This document shows, in pieces, positions 20,871 to 32,590 of a DNA stretch of 64,000 bases; the stretch's first letter is position 1, and each line of letters begins with the position of its first letter. Both the position numbers and the translations under genes were made by a program. A model generated the notes under the pieces. That model ran no database searches and was not told the DNA's origin. It was given only the letters and a program-made list of their open reading frames with translations. The stretch is taken from positions 3,740,130-3,804,129 of the forward strand of contig OY986966.1 in NCBI GenBank assembly GCA_963920575.1, read 5' to 3'. The stretch comes from Narthecium ossifragum (lineage: Eukaryota > Streptophyta > Magnoliopsida > Dioscoreales > Nartheciaceae).

Positions 20871-23182
20871 CAACACCGCAACTACCTGAAAAAGAAGGGA
20901 CTGCATCGACCTGCATCGCCGATGCAGCCCAGGTAGGAGTGAGCAACAAAGCTTGCTCAGTAGGGTTCTACTCTACGGCACACTGAAGGGAGGAAAACAA
21001 CAACAGTGTTGTCCCCCAGCCTAAGTCTAAAGGATGCCACGGGTCCCATAACCCACCGATGTCCCAAGGGTTCCTGTCATGAAACCTCTCTCCTGAACAT
21101 GTTACCAGGAGTACCACGGAAACAGTAACATGCAGGCTCTAACCCTTACCCAGCAGGGATACCACTGCCTGGGGACCACGTCGGGAACTCCTCGGTTGCA
21201 TCCTTAGCACTTGGCCTTGGAAGACAACACGACCTCTAAACCTCAAACAAAGATTCAAGCCGACTATCGCAATCCTCAATCATCAGAGATTCAGATCGAC
21301 AATCACACCCTAATCCTGACTACCCCAAACCCCGGCCCTAGGGCTAGATCCGGGCTACCCGAGAACCCTGGATCAACGATCGAAACCATCGTCTACCACC
21401 TAGCCTGATGCTTCTAATGCAAACAGATGCATGAAATGCTCAAGCACAGAGATACAGGAATAGCAGCATGCAACAATATGCCAAGACACCAAACACGGGC
21501 TAGGCGAAGCGTCAAGCTTGCCGGAGGGTAAACATGCATAAAGCAGATAAAGGTTTAAACTACAAGTATACAATATTATAACGGCGCCCACGGACCGTTA
21601 GCAAGCAATTTCTACAACGGGGGCACAACCCCGGCCACACAGATAATAATCAACCACATTTAAGGCACACCCTCTGCCATTTAATTAGCTAAACATCCCA
21701 AGGGGCACGACCCCCCCTTGGTTCAACCACAAGCTAAATATACATATAAATAAGCATGACATGTAATTAATTGCTAATTAAACAAGGATGATTTATACCT
21801 AATTAGACATGCCGAAAATCAAACAATTAATTATCTAAAAACAACCAATTAGAACATGCTAGCCATCGAGATCTCTAGGAATACCAATCACATGAATCCA
21901 GAAGAATCAATCATGATAAAACATCGAAAATCCACAAAAAAACACTATTCAAGGCTGGCGGTCGATCCACGGATCGACCTTGGAAAAGCTAAGGTTGACG
22001 GTCGATCAACGGATCGATCGTGAGGGGTTATTTCGCTATTTTTCGGGCTCACGGTCGACCTTGGAGACCTCACGGTCGACCGTGGAGACCGCGACGGTTG
22101 ATCCACGGATCATCCATGGCACTATTCATCAGCAACTCTGCTCTGACACAGTTTCGTATAAAAATCACCAAAACTCGTAGACAAATCGGAAAAATATGAA
22201 ATCAATTGGGTTTGAAAGTAGACTCACAGATCTACAACTCTTATCTCTCATAAAAATCCAAGATCATGCATGTACAAGCCGGAAAACTCGCTGCAAGCCA
22301 ACTGTTCTTCATGAACAGCAGAAAATCGGAAATCCGAGATTTAACATGCTTAGATTCTACTGAAATCTTAACCAAAGTTCATGAAACTTATATCAGTAAT
22401 TATACTAGGCCACATGCATCTAATAACACAAATTCATCAAGATCTAACGGCTAGATCTAACTAAACCCATTAATTAACTCATGTAGGTAGAACACCTACC
22501 GGACTGCGCCTTCCTCGGTTGATCCCTCGCAAACCAGCCACCAACGAGGTTCCACACCACACCAGGAGTCTTCCTCTCGTTGCCACGAATCCAACAAGCT
22601 TTCAAGCTCCCAAAAAGGTGGTCGGAGGAGGGAGAACGGGAGTGGGAAAGGTGGCTGCCAGAACAGGGGAAACAGGGCACCGCGGGAAGAAGAAAGAAGG
22701 AAGGAAGAAAGGAGAAGGGAGAAGTGAAGGGGAAGGTCGGGGAAGGTTGGGGAAGGTCAGGGAAGGTGGGGAAAAAGTTGAAAGAGAGGTCCTCTCTTCC
22801 CTGACAAAGGAGGACGACAGGAGTTGAACTGCTCTGCGCAGTTCAACTGCCCTGCGCACGAGTCCGATCGATCGCTCTTTGGAGCGACCGATCGCTCAAG
22901 GGCCGTAAGCTGCCCAAAAGCAAGCTTCAGCGCGCCCGAGCTGGGATCTTCCGATCCCGAGTCCACCTAAGCCATTCTAAACAAACACTAACACAAACAA
23001 GGTCAGTGTGTCCAACGCGGGTGTGAAACTGACCACCAAGGAGCATATTTACCAAAATGCCCCTGGGGTCAAAAACAGCGATGCGATCAACCGATCGCAT
23101 CCCAAGGCCAACCGAGCCAAAACACAAAGCCAGGCCCTCGACCTAACGCGATCGGACCGGGTTGGAGGTACAGGTCCTCACA
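20871..23182 (-). repeat. LTR of a diverged Tekay relative (element 3), 5'-cut
   Basis: Minus-strand LTR whose right end reads TGTGAGGACC at 23182. It shares AGTAGGGTTCTACTCTACGG (20955 region), the CCCCTGGGGTCAAAAAC block and the terminal region with the LTRs of elements 1 and 2. About 400 bases of its 3' part are missing at the junction with element 2. A cluster of imperfect palindromes around GGTCGATCCACGGATCGACC lies at 21957-22121. Confidence 0.8.
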
Positions 23183-25191
23183 ACCTATTACCCTTAAAGA
23201 AATTTCGTCCCGAAATTCAAGGGTAGGGCCGGAAAAGAAGAACCAACTAGTCCTAGTGGTACGAACGCCCACACAAGGGAAACTACCTGCTGGGGTGAAC
23301 AATCGGGGAAACTCCCGATGCACGCGATCCTCTCGCCCCCACGTCAAACTCTCTGCACTACCATGCCTCTATCTGATCATCACCAACGGTATCGATCTGC
23401 CTCTCAGCATCTGATCTCGTCCGCCCGCAATCTGCACTGGCTGCTCTATGTAGGCGACGTCCTCCTCGACTACAATGTCGTCGTGTCTGATCATGTGAGA
23501 CAGATATGGAATGTGCATTTCCTCAGCATTGATCGGGTGGAGGTAGGACGCGCAACTGACAAATGCGGAGTAGACTCCATCTGCAAGCAAATCCTCTGTC
23601 GCCAACTGCGAACTCTAACGGCTGTCACCTCTGACCTGATCTGCACTAACCTGTCTACCTCAAAGGTGCAATGCTGGTGCTGAGCCATCAACTGCGAAAG
23701 TAGGCAGACTCCGCCATGAGGATGTGCTCTCGTCGGCTGACGTCTGCATCAATAACGCGTGCTCTAAGCACGTCACCAAGGATCTGAATGGTCCTCTCTG
23801 AACGTCTGCCCGTCTGTACCGTGAGATGCTGTGCTGGAAGTCAACGATGCGATCATCGGCTCCTAAGAGCTGTACTGGAATATGTCTGTGATCCTGGAAT
23901 CATGTTCCGGAGTGATGAAAACTAAAGCATCACGCCATCTGATCACCTCTCTGACATGTGGACTGCTATGTGGCACGCATACTCATCACATATGGTATAT
24001 GTGCTGATCTGACCTCTGCATCTGGTCTCTGAATCTGACCTCTGAATCTGATCCTGAATCTGATCTCTGCATCTGGTCCTGAATCTGATCTCTGCATCTG
24101 ATCCCTGAATCTGATCTCTGCATCTGGTCCTGAATCTAATCTCTGCATCTGATCCCTGAATCTGAACTCTGCATCTGGTCCTGAATCTGATCTCTGCATC
24201 TGATCCCTGAATCTGATCTCTGCATCTGATCCCTGAATCTGCTCTCTGCATCTGATGCTAGCCAGGCTGATGACGAAATCCACGATATACCTCCATGCCT
24301 CCTGAATGAACGGCAACAGGAGAGGAGTGAACCTCACATAGGATGTCCTCGTGCAATTCTGGACCTACTACTCCACCTCTGGAGTACAATCAACTGTCTC
24401 CTAATGCCGTCAGGAATCTCTATAGGCTCGATGTCGTCATCGCTCCACGCCGTCATGGTCCTGGTACAGACTCTCGGAGTAGGGCTGCCTCGGCCTCCAC
24501 CTCATATGGCCTCTGCTCTCTGCCAACTCCGACTGATCCTCTGTGCGAAGGAATCTTCAGAAACACTCTGCCAGGAACTGAGAACTCCAAAGATCATCGC
24601 CTCTGACCTGAGTAGCTCTCTCGTCTGCTATGTGCTAATCTCTCTGAGGGTTGTCTGACGACGTCTGGAATGGGGGATGGTGACTCAACAACCTCTGTTG
24701 AGTAATCAAAAGAACGGCCCGAACTGCCGTACTATGCCTCGAAGGTCGGGGAAGGTTGGGGAAGGTCAGGGAAGGTGGGGAAAAAGTTGAAAGAGAGGTC
24801 CTCTCTTCCCTGACAAAGGAGGACGACGGGAGTTGAACTGCTCTGCGCAGTTCAACTGCCCTGCGCACGAGTCCGATCGATCGCTCTTTGGAGCGACCGA
24901 TCGCTCAAGGGCCGTAAGCTGCCCAAAAGCAAGCTTCAGCGCGCCCGAGATGGGATCTTCCGATCCCGAGTCCACCTAAGCTATTCTAAACAAATACTAA
25001 CACAAACAAGGTCAGTGTGTGCAACACGGGTGTGAAACTGACCACCAGGGAGCATATTTACCAAAATGCCCCTGGGGTCAAAAACAGCAATGCGATCAAC
25101 CGATCACATCCCAAGGCCAACCGAGCCAAAACACAAAGCCAGGCCCTCGACCTAACGCGGTCGGACCGGGTTGAAGGTACGGGTCCTCAAA
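23183..25191 (-). mobile_element. Scrambled internal remnants and LTR stub of element 3
   Basis: After a polypurine-like ACCTATTACCCTTAAAG (minus strand CTTTAAGGGTAATAGGT), short segments match the integrase/chromodomain end and upstream integrase of element 1, but rearranged. Near 23,385-23,480 it is like 1340-1440; near 23,790 like 1945; near 24,336 like 2467; near 24,480-24,690 like 1597-1800. At about 24,738 it jumps (GCCTCGAAG/GTCGGGG) into the last 450 bases of the LTR, ending TCCTCAAA at 25191. No intact ORF remains. Confidence 0.7.
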
Positions 25192-25266
25192 GATGCCTCC
25201 GTCCACCTGCCGTCTGTCGGTCTAACGGCGGCCCGAGTGAACCGGGGCACGTGACCGGTCACGATC
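23386..25266. repeat. Tandem duplication, copy A (1.88 kb)
   Basis: Near-identical to 25267-27116 at offset 1881 before the minisatellite and 1855 after it. It contains element 3 remnants, the LTR stub and about 70 bases of the Pack-MULE terminus (25192-25261). Confidence 0.9.
24018..24256. repeat. 25/26-bp minisatellite, copy A
   Basis: Tandem units alternate between CTCTGCATCTGGTCCTGAATCTGAT-like and CTCTGCATCTGATCCCTGAATCTGAT-like forms. The minus strand reads as a repeated D/Q/R peptide, which I treat as a shadow. Copy B (25899-26111) has one 26-bp unit fewer. Confidence 0.85.
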
Positions 25267-27116
25267 ACGGTATCGATCTGCCTCTCAGCATCTGATCTCG
25301 TCCGCCCGCAATCTGCACTGGCTGCTCTATGTAGGCGACGTCCTCCTCGACTACAATGTCGTCGTGTCTGATCATGTGAGACAGATATGGAATGTGCATT
25401 TCCTCAGCATCGATCGGGTGGAGGTAGGACGCGCAACTGACAAATGCGGAGTAGACTCCATCTGCAAGCAAATCCTCTGTCGCCAACTGCGAACTCTAAT
25501 GGCTGTCACCTCTGACCTGATCTGCACTAACCTGTCTACCTCAAAGGTGCAATGCTGGTGCTGAGCCGTCAACTGCGAAAGTAGGCAGACTCCGCCATGA
25601 GGATGTGCTCTCGTCGGCTGACGTATGCATCAATAACGCGTGCTCTAAGCACGTCACCAAGGATCTAAATGGTCCTCTCTGAACGTCTGCCCGTCTGTAC
25701 CGTGAGATGCTGTGCTGGAAGTCAACGATGCGATCATCGGCTCCTAAGAGCTGTACTGGAATATGTCTGTGATCCTGGAATCATGTTCCGGAGTGATGAA
25801 AACTAAAGCATCACGCCATCTGATCACCTCTCTGACATGTGGACTGCTATGTGGCACGCATACTCATCACATATGGTATATGTGCTGATCTGACCTCTGC
25901 ATCTGGTCTCTGAATCTGACCTCTGAATCTGATCCTGAATCTGATCTCTACATCTGGTCCTGAATCTGATCTCTGCATCTGATCCCTGAATCTGATCTCT
26001 GCATCTGGTCCTGAATCTAATCTCTGCATCTGATCCCTGAATCTGAACTCTGCATCTGGTCCTGAATCTGATCTCTGCATCTGATCCCTGAATCTGATCT
26101 CTGCATCTGATGCTAGCCAGGCTGATGACGAAATCCACGATATACCTCCATGCCTCCTGAATGAACGGCAACAGGAGAGGAGTGAACCTCACATAGGATG
26201 TCCTCGTGCAATTCTGGACCTACTACTCCACCTCTGGAGTACAATCAACTGTCTGCTAATGCCGTCATGAATCTCTATAGGCTCGATGTCGTCATCGCTC
26301 CACGCCGTCATGGTCCTGGTACAGACTCTCGGAGTAGGGCTGCCTCGGCCTCCACCTCATATGGCCTCTGCTCTCTGCCAACTCCGACTGATCCTCTGTG
26401 CGAAGGAATCTTCAGAAACACTCTGCCAGGAACTGAGAACTCCAAAGATCATCGCCTCTGACCTGAGTAGCTCTCTCGTCTGCTATGTGCTAATCTCTCT
26501 GAGGGTTGTCTGACGACGTCTGGAATGGGGGATGGTGACTCAACAACCTCTGTTGAGTAATCAAAAGAACAGCCCGAACTGCCGTACTATGCCTCGAAGG
26601 TCGGGGAAGGTTGGGGAAGGTCAGGGAAGGTGGGGAAAAAGTTGAAAGAGAGGTCCTCTCTTCCCTGACAAAGGAGGACGACGGGAGTTGAACTGCTCTG
26701 CGCAGTTCAACTGCCCTGCGCACGAGTCCGATCGATCGCTCTTTGGAGCGACCGATCGCTCAAGGGCCGTAAGCTGCCCAAAAGCAAGCTTCAGCGCGCC
26801 CGAGATGGGATCTTCCGATCCCGAGTCCACCTAAGCTATTCTAAACAAATACTAACACAAACAAGGTCAGTGTGTGCAACACGGGTGTGAAACTGACCAC
26901 CAGGGAGCATATTTACCAAAATGCCCCTGGGGTCAAAAACAGCAATGCGATCAACCGATCACATCCCAAGGCCAACCGAGCCAAAACACAAAGCCAGGCC
27001 CTCGACCTAACGCGGTCGGACCGGGTTGAAGGTACGGGTCCTCACAGATGCCTCCGTCCACCTGCCGTCTGTCGGTCTAACGGCGGCCCGAGTGAACCGG
27101 GGCACGTGACCGGTCA
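25267..27116. repeat. Tandem duplication, copy B
   Basis: Repeats copy A with very few substitutions and one 26-bp unit less. Its right end continues into the full Pack-MULE-like element, whereas copy A is cut 70 bases into the same terminus. So the duplication arose after that element was present. Confidence 0.9.
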
Positions 27117-28556
27117 GCCTCCTTCCAAAGGGCACTCCCTCTTCTTCTCCACCTCCTAAATCGATCTTTAGACTCGTTCTAATCCGTGTAATCCTTTTGT
27201 ATTTTTTGGAGCAGAAAACAGCTGTAGGGGGAGAGAGGGGACTTCCCTGGGTGTACTACTCCTACTGGCCTCGTCGACGCCAGAGACCCCTATTAACTCC
27301 AGCAACAAGGTGGGTTAAATAGCATTCTATGTGGCTCTATTCTCTTTTGGATTTCTTAGTTGTGATTGTTTCGTTGAGTTTTTTTATGGGTTTTGGAACA
27401 TGGGCAGGAAGACTGTTGTACGGTGGCGCCGGCGCCGGGCAGGAGGCAATGCTCCGGCGGCGACTGGAGGAGCAGCAACAGGTGGCGGAGCTGCAGCAAG
27501 CAATTGAGCTCCAAAGCAGACGCTTTATGGGTCTTCAGCTACTAGATCTCAAGAGCCGCACGACCACCCCCATCCCTGCCACCACCCAGGAGGAAGCACC
27601 ACCACTACCACCTCCAGAAGGTACAGTGTCACATAATCCATAGACGGTTGTTTCTATTTAGATTTTATGGTTCTCAATTTAGTTTTGGTTTCCCTTAATG
27701 GGTGTGTGGGTATAATTTGTTGGTTATAGATAAGAGCCCTAGCTGTGCTGCTGCTGCTTCTTCTTCTTTTGTTTCCCAGGCTGCTGTTGCTGCTTCAGAG
27801 CAGCAGAGTTCAGTCAACTCTGGTGATAAGGAGATGTGAACAAAGAAAGGTAGTTCGATGTGAACAAAGCTCTCTCTTTTCGCTCTCTTTTTCTTTCTTA
27901 AACCATTCAATTCCTCTCCTTTTGTGCACTGCTGCACCCCACTACGATTGCACCCCACTAAAAGAGATGTTCTCTGTTTTATTCTGGCTTTCTCTTTGTT
28001 GGGTTTCTTCTACAGAGTGTTTCATTTACAAATGGTGTTTGTTTTTGTATTGGTTGCACCATTTTTACGTCCTTGTGTGTGCACTAATGGTGGCAGCAAT
28101 GCGGAGCACAACCTGCCGGATAGCCCCTTTGCCTCACCAACCAAGGCCTCCTTCGCCGGCCTTCCTTCGATCGCCTTCTCTGATGAGACCATTAGCACGA
28201 GCAGCATCACCACCAACCATCTCATGTCTCCGACGCTGATCCCGCAGGCGTCCACCCTGGACATGGCCTCCTTCAAGTCATGCTTCTTCCAGATGCCTAG
28301 GTACAACACCCATCCACCCTGGACTGGAGAAGAAGAGGGAGTGCCCGTTGGAAGGAGGCTGGCCGGTCACGTGTGGTCACGTGTAGGCACATGACCGGTT
28401 CACTCGGGCAGCCGTTAGACCGGCAGACGGCAGGTGGACGGAGGCATCAATTAAAAACGGTTTGAGAAACATAGGTATTCAATGTTTACTTTTTAAAACA
28501 CGGGTATCACATAAAAATTTGCCTGAAAACTCAGGTACCAAACGCATACTTTAGCC
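27047..28556. mobile_element. Pack-MULE-like element with long terminal inverted repeats
   Basis: The first 110 bases (GATGCCTCCGTCCACCTGCC onward) recur inverted at 28,338-28,448 (ending GGCAGGTGGACGGAGGCATC), with a 16-base gap. A further 108 bases (28,449-28,556) look like the outer part of the right terminus (GGTACC...TTAGCC). Its left counterpart would have been lost when element 3 inserted at 27,046. The interior carries a spliced fragment of a CCCH zinc-finger gene. Long TIRs plus captured gene pieces are the definition of a Pack-MULE; the transposase is absent and no target duplication could be matched. Confidence 0.72.
27408..28300 (+). pseudogene. Captured fragment of a CCCH zinc-finger protein gene
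   Basis: Three exon-like blocks with splice signals remain: 27408-27620, 27730-27849 and about 28097-28300. They encode a glutamine/leucine-rich segment ([20 protein letters not shown]), an A/S-rich segment, and a segment containing NLPDSPFASPTKASF. As I recall the family, these belong to the C-terminal half of plant CCCH zinc-finger proteins with an RRM. The CCCH finger and RRM themselves are missing. A TGA closes the second exon. Likely not a functional gene, although transcription from the element is possible. Confidence 0.6.
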
Positions 28557-30251
28557 TTTGCAGAAAATTGCGAATCAGATGCCTGATGCATTTACTGATT
28601 CACAACGAGTGATAAAGTCACATATTCCAACTACAAATGCTCCAGCCCGGATTGATGTTCCTGAAGAACAATCCGAGGATCATAAAGCATGTGAATTTAA
28701 AGCACGCCAGAAGCGTGGGTGACCTATTGGAGCCAAGGATAAGGTCCCAAGAAAAAGAAGGGTATAAGGACAAACTGGCCAGAAGACTGATACCCATGAA
28801 GAGACATCCCCCGAAGAGATTCAAGCACCTCCCGAAGAGGTTCAGGCACCTCCAGAAGAGGTACAGATATCTGAAAATCATGAGACCTTGATAAATTATG
28901 TGCACACTGAGAAAAGGTGGAACAGAAATGAAATTGTTGTCAACAACTCATTTGCATATGCAGTTGCTCTTGACATTACTAGAAGTAATGAAGAGCCTGA
29001 GCCAAAATCTGTCGAAGAATGTCGGCATAGAGTCGACTGGCCAAAGTGGAAAGAAGCCATTCAAACTGAATTAAGCTCACTGGCAAAACGAAATATTTTT
29101 GGACCTGTGGTCCAGAAACCAGAAGATGTCAAACTAGTGGGATACAAATGGGTATTTGTGCACAAGCGAAATGAGAAAAGTGAAATAGTACAATACAAAG
29201 CACGGCTTGTGGCACAAGGTTTCTCACAGAAACCTGGTATAGACTACGAGGAGACATACTCTCCTGTAATGGATGCAATAACCTTTCGATTCTTGATTGG
29301 TTTAGCAGTTTCAGAGAAACTAGATATGCATCTAATGGACGTAGTCACGACATACTTGTATGGGTCACTAGATAGTGACATTTATATGAAAGTCCATGAA
29401 GGACTTAAATTACCTGAAGCAAATAAACCCCGGGATCTATATTCTATCAAGCTTCAGAGATCTCTATATGGGTTAAAACAATCTGGGGGGATGTGGTATA
29501 ATTGGCTCAGTGAATACCTCCTGAAAGAGGGATATATAAACAACCCAGTTTGCCCATATGTCTTCACCAAAAAATCAAATTTCGGATTTGCCATTATTGT
29601 AGTATATGTCGATGACCTAAACTTAATTGGGACTCCTGAAGAACTGACAAAGGCATCTGACATTGGAATAGAATCAAGCACATATTGTGCTATCTCCGTG
29701 GAACTACAGATCTTGGATTATTTTTCTCAAATAGTTCAAGACCACAGTTGGTTGACTATGCAAATGCCGGTTACCTTTCTGATCCACATAAGGCCAAATC
29801 ACAAACTGGCTATATCTTCCTTTATGAAAACACTGCTATATCTTGGAGATCTATGAAGCAGACACTAACCGCCACCTCTTCCAATCATGCTGAGATATTT
29901 GTCATTCATGAAGTAAGTAGAGAATGTATCTGGCTGAGAAGCATGATACAGAATATTCAAGACAGTTGTGGATTATCTTCAATCAAAAACACTCCAACAA
30001 TATTATATGAAGATAATGTTGCATGCATCACTCAAATTAGAGGTCGTTATATCAAAGGCGACAGAACCAAGCATATATCACCAAAGTTCTTCTACACGTA
30101 TGAGCTCCAAAAGAACGGCGATATTGATATTCGGCAGATACGCTCCAGCGATAATTTGGCCAATCTGTTTACCAAGGCATTACCGACGACAATATTCAAG
30201 AAGCTAGTGCATGGCATCGGAATGCGTCACCTCAAAGATCTATTTTGTTGA
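28557..30251 (+). pseudogene. Copia reverse transcriptase and RNase H remnant
   Basis: Resumes copia pol near IANQMPDAFTDSQRV. It continues through the linker (PIGAKDKVPRK, with a TGA before it) and the RVT_2 domain: WKEAIQTELSSL, ARLVAQGFSQKPGIDYEETY, and the catalytic YVDDLNLIG near 29610. Immediately after EELTKAS about 330 bases expected in this family are missing. The frame shifts and RNase H follows in another frame (LRGTTDLGLFFS, ISWRSMKQTLTATSSNHAE, LYEDNVACI, DNLANLFTKALP) to TGA at 30251. Confidence 0.88.
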
Positions 30252-30503
30252 GCACCAAAAATTCATATTTCCATGAGGAGGAGTCATAATCTTAGAAGGT
30301 ATTCAGGTACTGTACTCTTTTTCCTTCGCTAAGGTTTTTCCCACTGGGTTTTCCTTCGCAAGGTTTTAATGAGGCAGTCTCGATAGCCTAATACTTTTCT
30401 AAGTAAGAATAGTGTACTCCTTTCTTTCGCTAAGTTTTTATCCCACCGGGTTTTTCTTAGCAAAGGTTTTTAACAAGGCATATTTTAGTCATTCAAGGGG
30501 GAG
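30252..30503 (+). other. Copia 3' untranslated region and polypurine tract
   Basis: Contains two imperfect copies of TTTTCCTTCGCTAAGGTTTTTCCCAC-like pyrimidine-rich text (30319-30370 and 30420-30470) and the polypurine tract CAAGGGGGAG just before the LTR at 30504. Confidence 0.7.
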
Positions 30504-30864
30504 TGTTGTAAACTGTGTGCATGTGAATGAGATCACATGCCCACTATTGATGAATGACTAGTTGATAGAAATTGGATTGAGACAAAAGCATTCAATGATG
30601 CTTTGTCTTCATATCATCACATTTGCCTATAAATAGGCATGGGGTGAACGAATGAAGAAGGGTAGTGAGATTGAGCTCCTCTTATGTTCTCATATTGCTT
30701 CCTCTCTTTTCTATCTTCTTGTAAGTAGTAAGTGTTAAAGTCCCTCTTCTCATATCCCCTCTTTTTCTTATTTTCTCTTTTCATCCAGTTGCAACTAGTA
30801 TGAATTAACAAGTTAGTAGTAAGCAAGTAAGGGGATAATTTATTTCCTTGATACATTTATAACA
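30504..30864 (+). repeat. 3' LTR of the copia element
   Basis: 361 bases, nearly identical to 12159-12516 with small indels. It includes the CCTATAAATAGG TATA box and is followed by the AAAGT target duplication at 30865-30869. Confidence 0.92.
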
Positions 30865-32590
30865 AAAGTAACTTTGACATGCAAAGTAACTTGTACAAAT
30901 ATAACTTGTACATATGGAAAATAACTTGTACAATTGCAAAAAAATTTAGAAAGTAACTAGCGGAAAGTAACTAGTGATTGCTACTAATGGAAAGTAACTA
31001 GTGATTGCAACTAATAGAAAGTAACTAGTGATTGCAACTACTAAAAAATAACTAGTGATTGCAATTAATGGAAAGTAACTAGTTACTTTCTGCTAGTTAC
31101 TTTTCAATATTGGGAAAATATGGTAGTTACTTTTCACAAATGCTGGTGATAGTTACTTTCCATAATCACTAGTTATTTTCCACTAGTTTCAGTCACTAGA
31201 TACTTTCCTCTAGTTACTTTCCACTATTGACAATTTGGTGGAAAGTAACTCTTATATAATTTGGAAAGTAATTATTGACAATTGTGGAAAGCAACTGATG
31301 TATAATTGTGGAAAGTAACTATTGATAATTTGGTGGAAAGTAACTAATGAATAATTGTGTAAAGTAACTATTGACAATTTGGTGAAAAGTAACTGATGAA
31401 TAATTGTGGAAAGTAATTATTGACAATTTGGTGGAAAATAACTAGTGATTGTCACTAATGGAAAGTAACTAGTGACTGCAACTAATAGAAAGTAACTAGT
31501 GATTACAACTACTGGGAAGTAACTAGTAATTGCAACTAATGGAAAGTAACTAGTGATTGCCACTAATGGAAAGTAACTAGTCATTGCAACTAATAAAAAA
31601 TAACTAGTGATTGCAACTACTGGAAAGTAATTAGTGATTGCAACTACTGGAAAGTAATTAGTTATTGCAACTAATGAAAAGTAACTAGTGATTGCAATTA
31701 ATGAAAAATAAGTGGTAGTTACTTTCCATAATGCTGGTGGTAGTTACTTTCCACAATATTGGTAGTTATTTTTCACATTTTTCACAAAATACTTTCCACC
31801 AAAATTACTTCATATAAATTAGTTTTCACAGATAATATGTGAAAAAATTGAAAAAAATAATTTTTGGGAAAAAAAATTCGAATAAAATAAGTGAAATATA
31901 GGAAAAAAAATAGGGAAATTTTTAACAAATTACTTTTCACCAAAGTTACTTCCTACAAATTACTTTCCATTAGTTACAATTACTAGTTACTTTCCGCTAG
32001 TTGCTTTCTGTCGTGGCACACATCAAGAACTCAAGTTATTTTTCGCAAAATATGATAAGTTACTTTCCATGGTACTAATATCTGGAATATGAAAATAACT
32101 TGTAATAATTATGGAAAGTAACTCAAGTTACTTTTCATTAGTTTAGTTTAATTACCTTCCAGTTACATGGTAGTTACTTTCCATCTAACTAGTAGTTTCT
32201 TTTCAGTTAGATGGTAGTTACTTTTCATAGTTAAATGCGAAAAGTAACTAAAATGTTAGATGATAGTTACTTTTCAATTAGATGTTAGTAACTTTCCATC
32301 TAACTGATAGTTTTTTTCCATAGTTATTTTCTATTAGTTGCAGTCAGTAGTTACTTTCCATTAATTACAATCACTAGTTAGTTTCCGTCGTAGCACACAT
32401 CGAGAACTCAAGTTATTTTTCGCTTAAACATGTCGATCCCCTCCCAACCGCTGCTCCGGACCCCGTTAACTCTGCGTAATGTGTTATAGTCGAGCCAGTG
32501 ACATCATCGAGAACTCAAATTACTTTCCATGATTTACTTTCCACAAATCTAATAAGTTACTTTCCATAATTCAATTCGGATATTTTCGTA
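30865..32590. repeat. AAAGTAACTAG / CTAGTTACTTT motif array
   Basis: About 1.7 kb of AT-rich DNA contains dozens of copies of GGAAAGTAACTAGTGATTGC-like units in alternating orientation blocks. Blocks read forward at about 30,940-31,080 and 31,250-31,700 and reverse at about 31,081-31,240 and 31,700-32,580. A perfect 20-base palindrome GAAAGTAACTAGTTACTTTC at 31071-31090 marks one switch. The copia element inserted into this array: its left flank at 12,100-12,158 carries the same motif. Confidence 0.8.

Larger units (their letters stand above)
12159..30864 (+). mobile_element. Ty1/copia element, interrupted by nested insertions
   Basis: Two nearly identical LTRs (12159-12516 and 30504-30864) are flanked by AAAGT on both sides. 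Gag and protease lie at 13148-14698; the RT and RNase H remnants at 28557-30251. Between them about 13.9 kb of foreign sequence replaces the integrase. The polypurine tract CAAGGGGGAG precedes the right LTR. All coding parts carry stops or frameshifts, so the copy is non-autonomous. Confidence 0.92.

Noticed and set aside
23943..24337. Minus-strand ORFs with repeated DQIQGSDAEIRF-like peptide
   Set aside because: Product of the 25/26-bp minisatellite, with overlapping equivalents in two frames, so not a real protein.
30865..32590. CRISPR-like array
   Set aside because: Motifs occur in both orientations, with variable spacing and no unique spacers; this is a plant genome.
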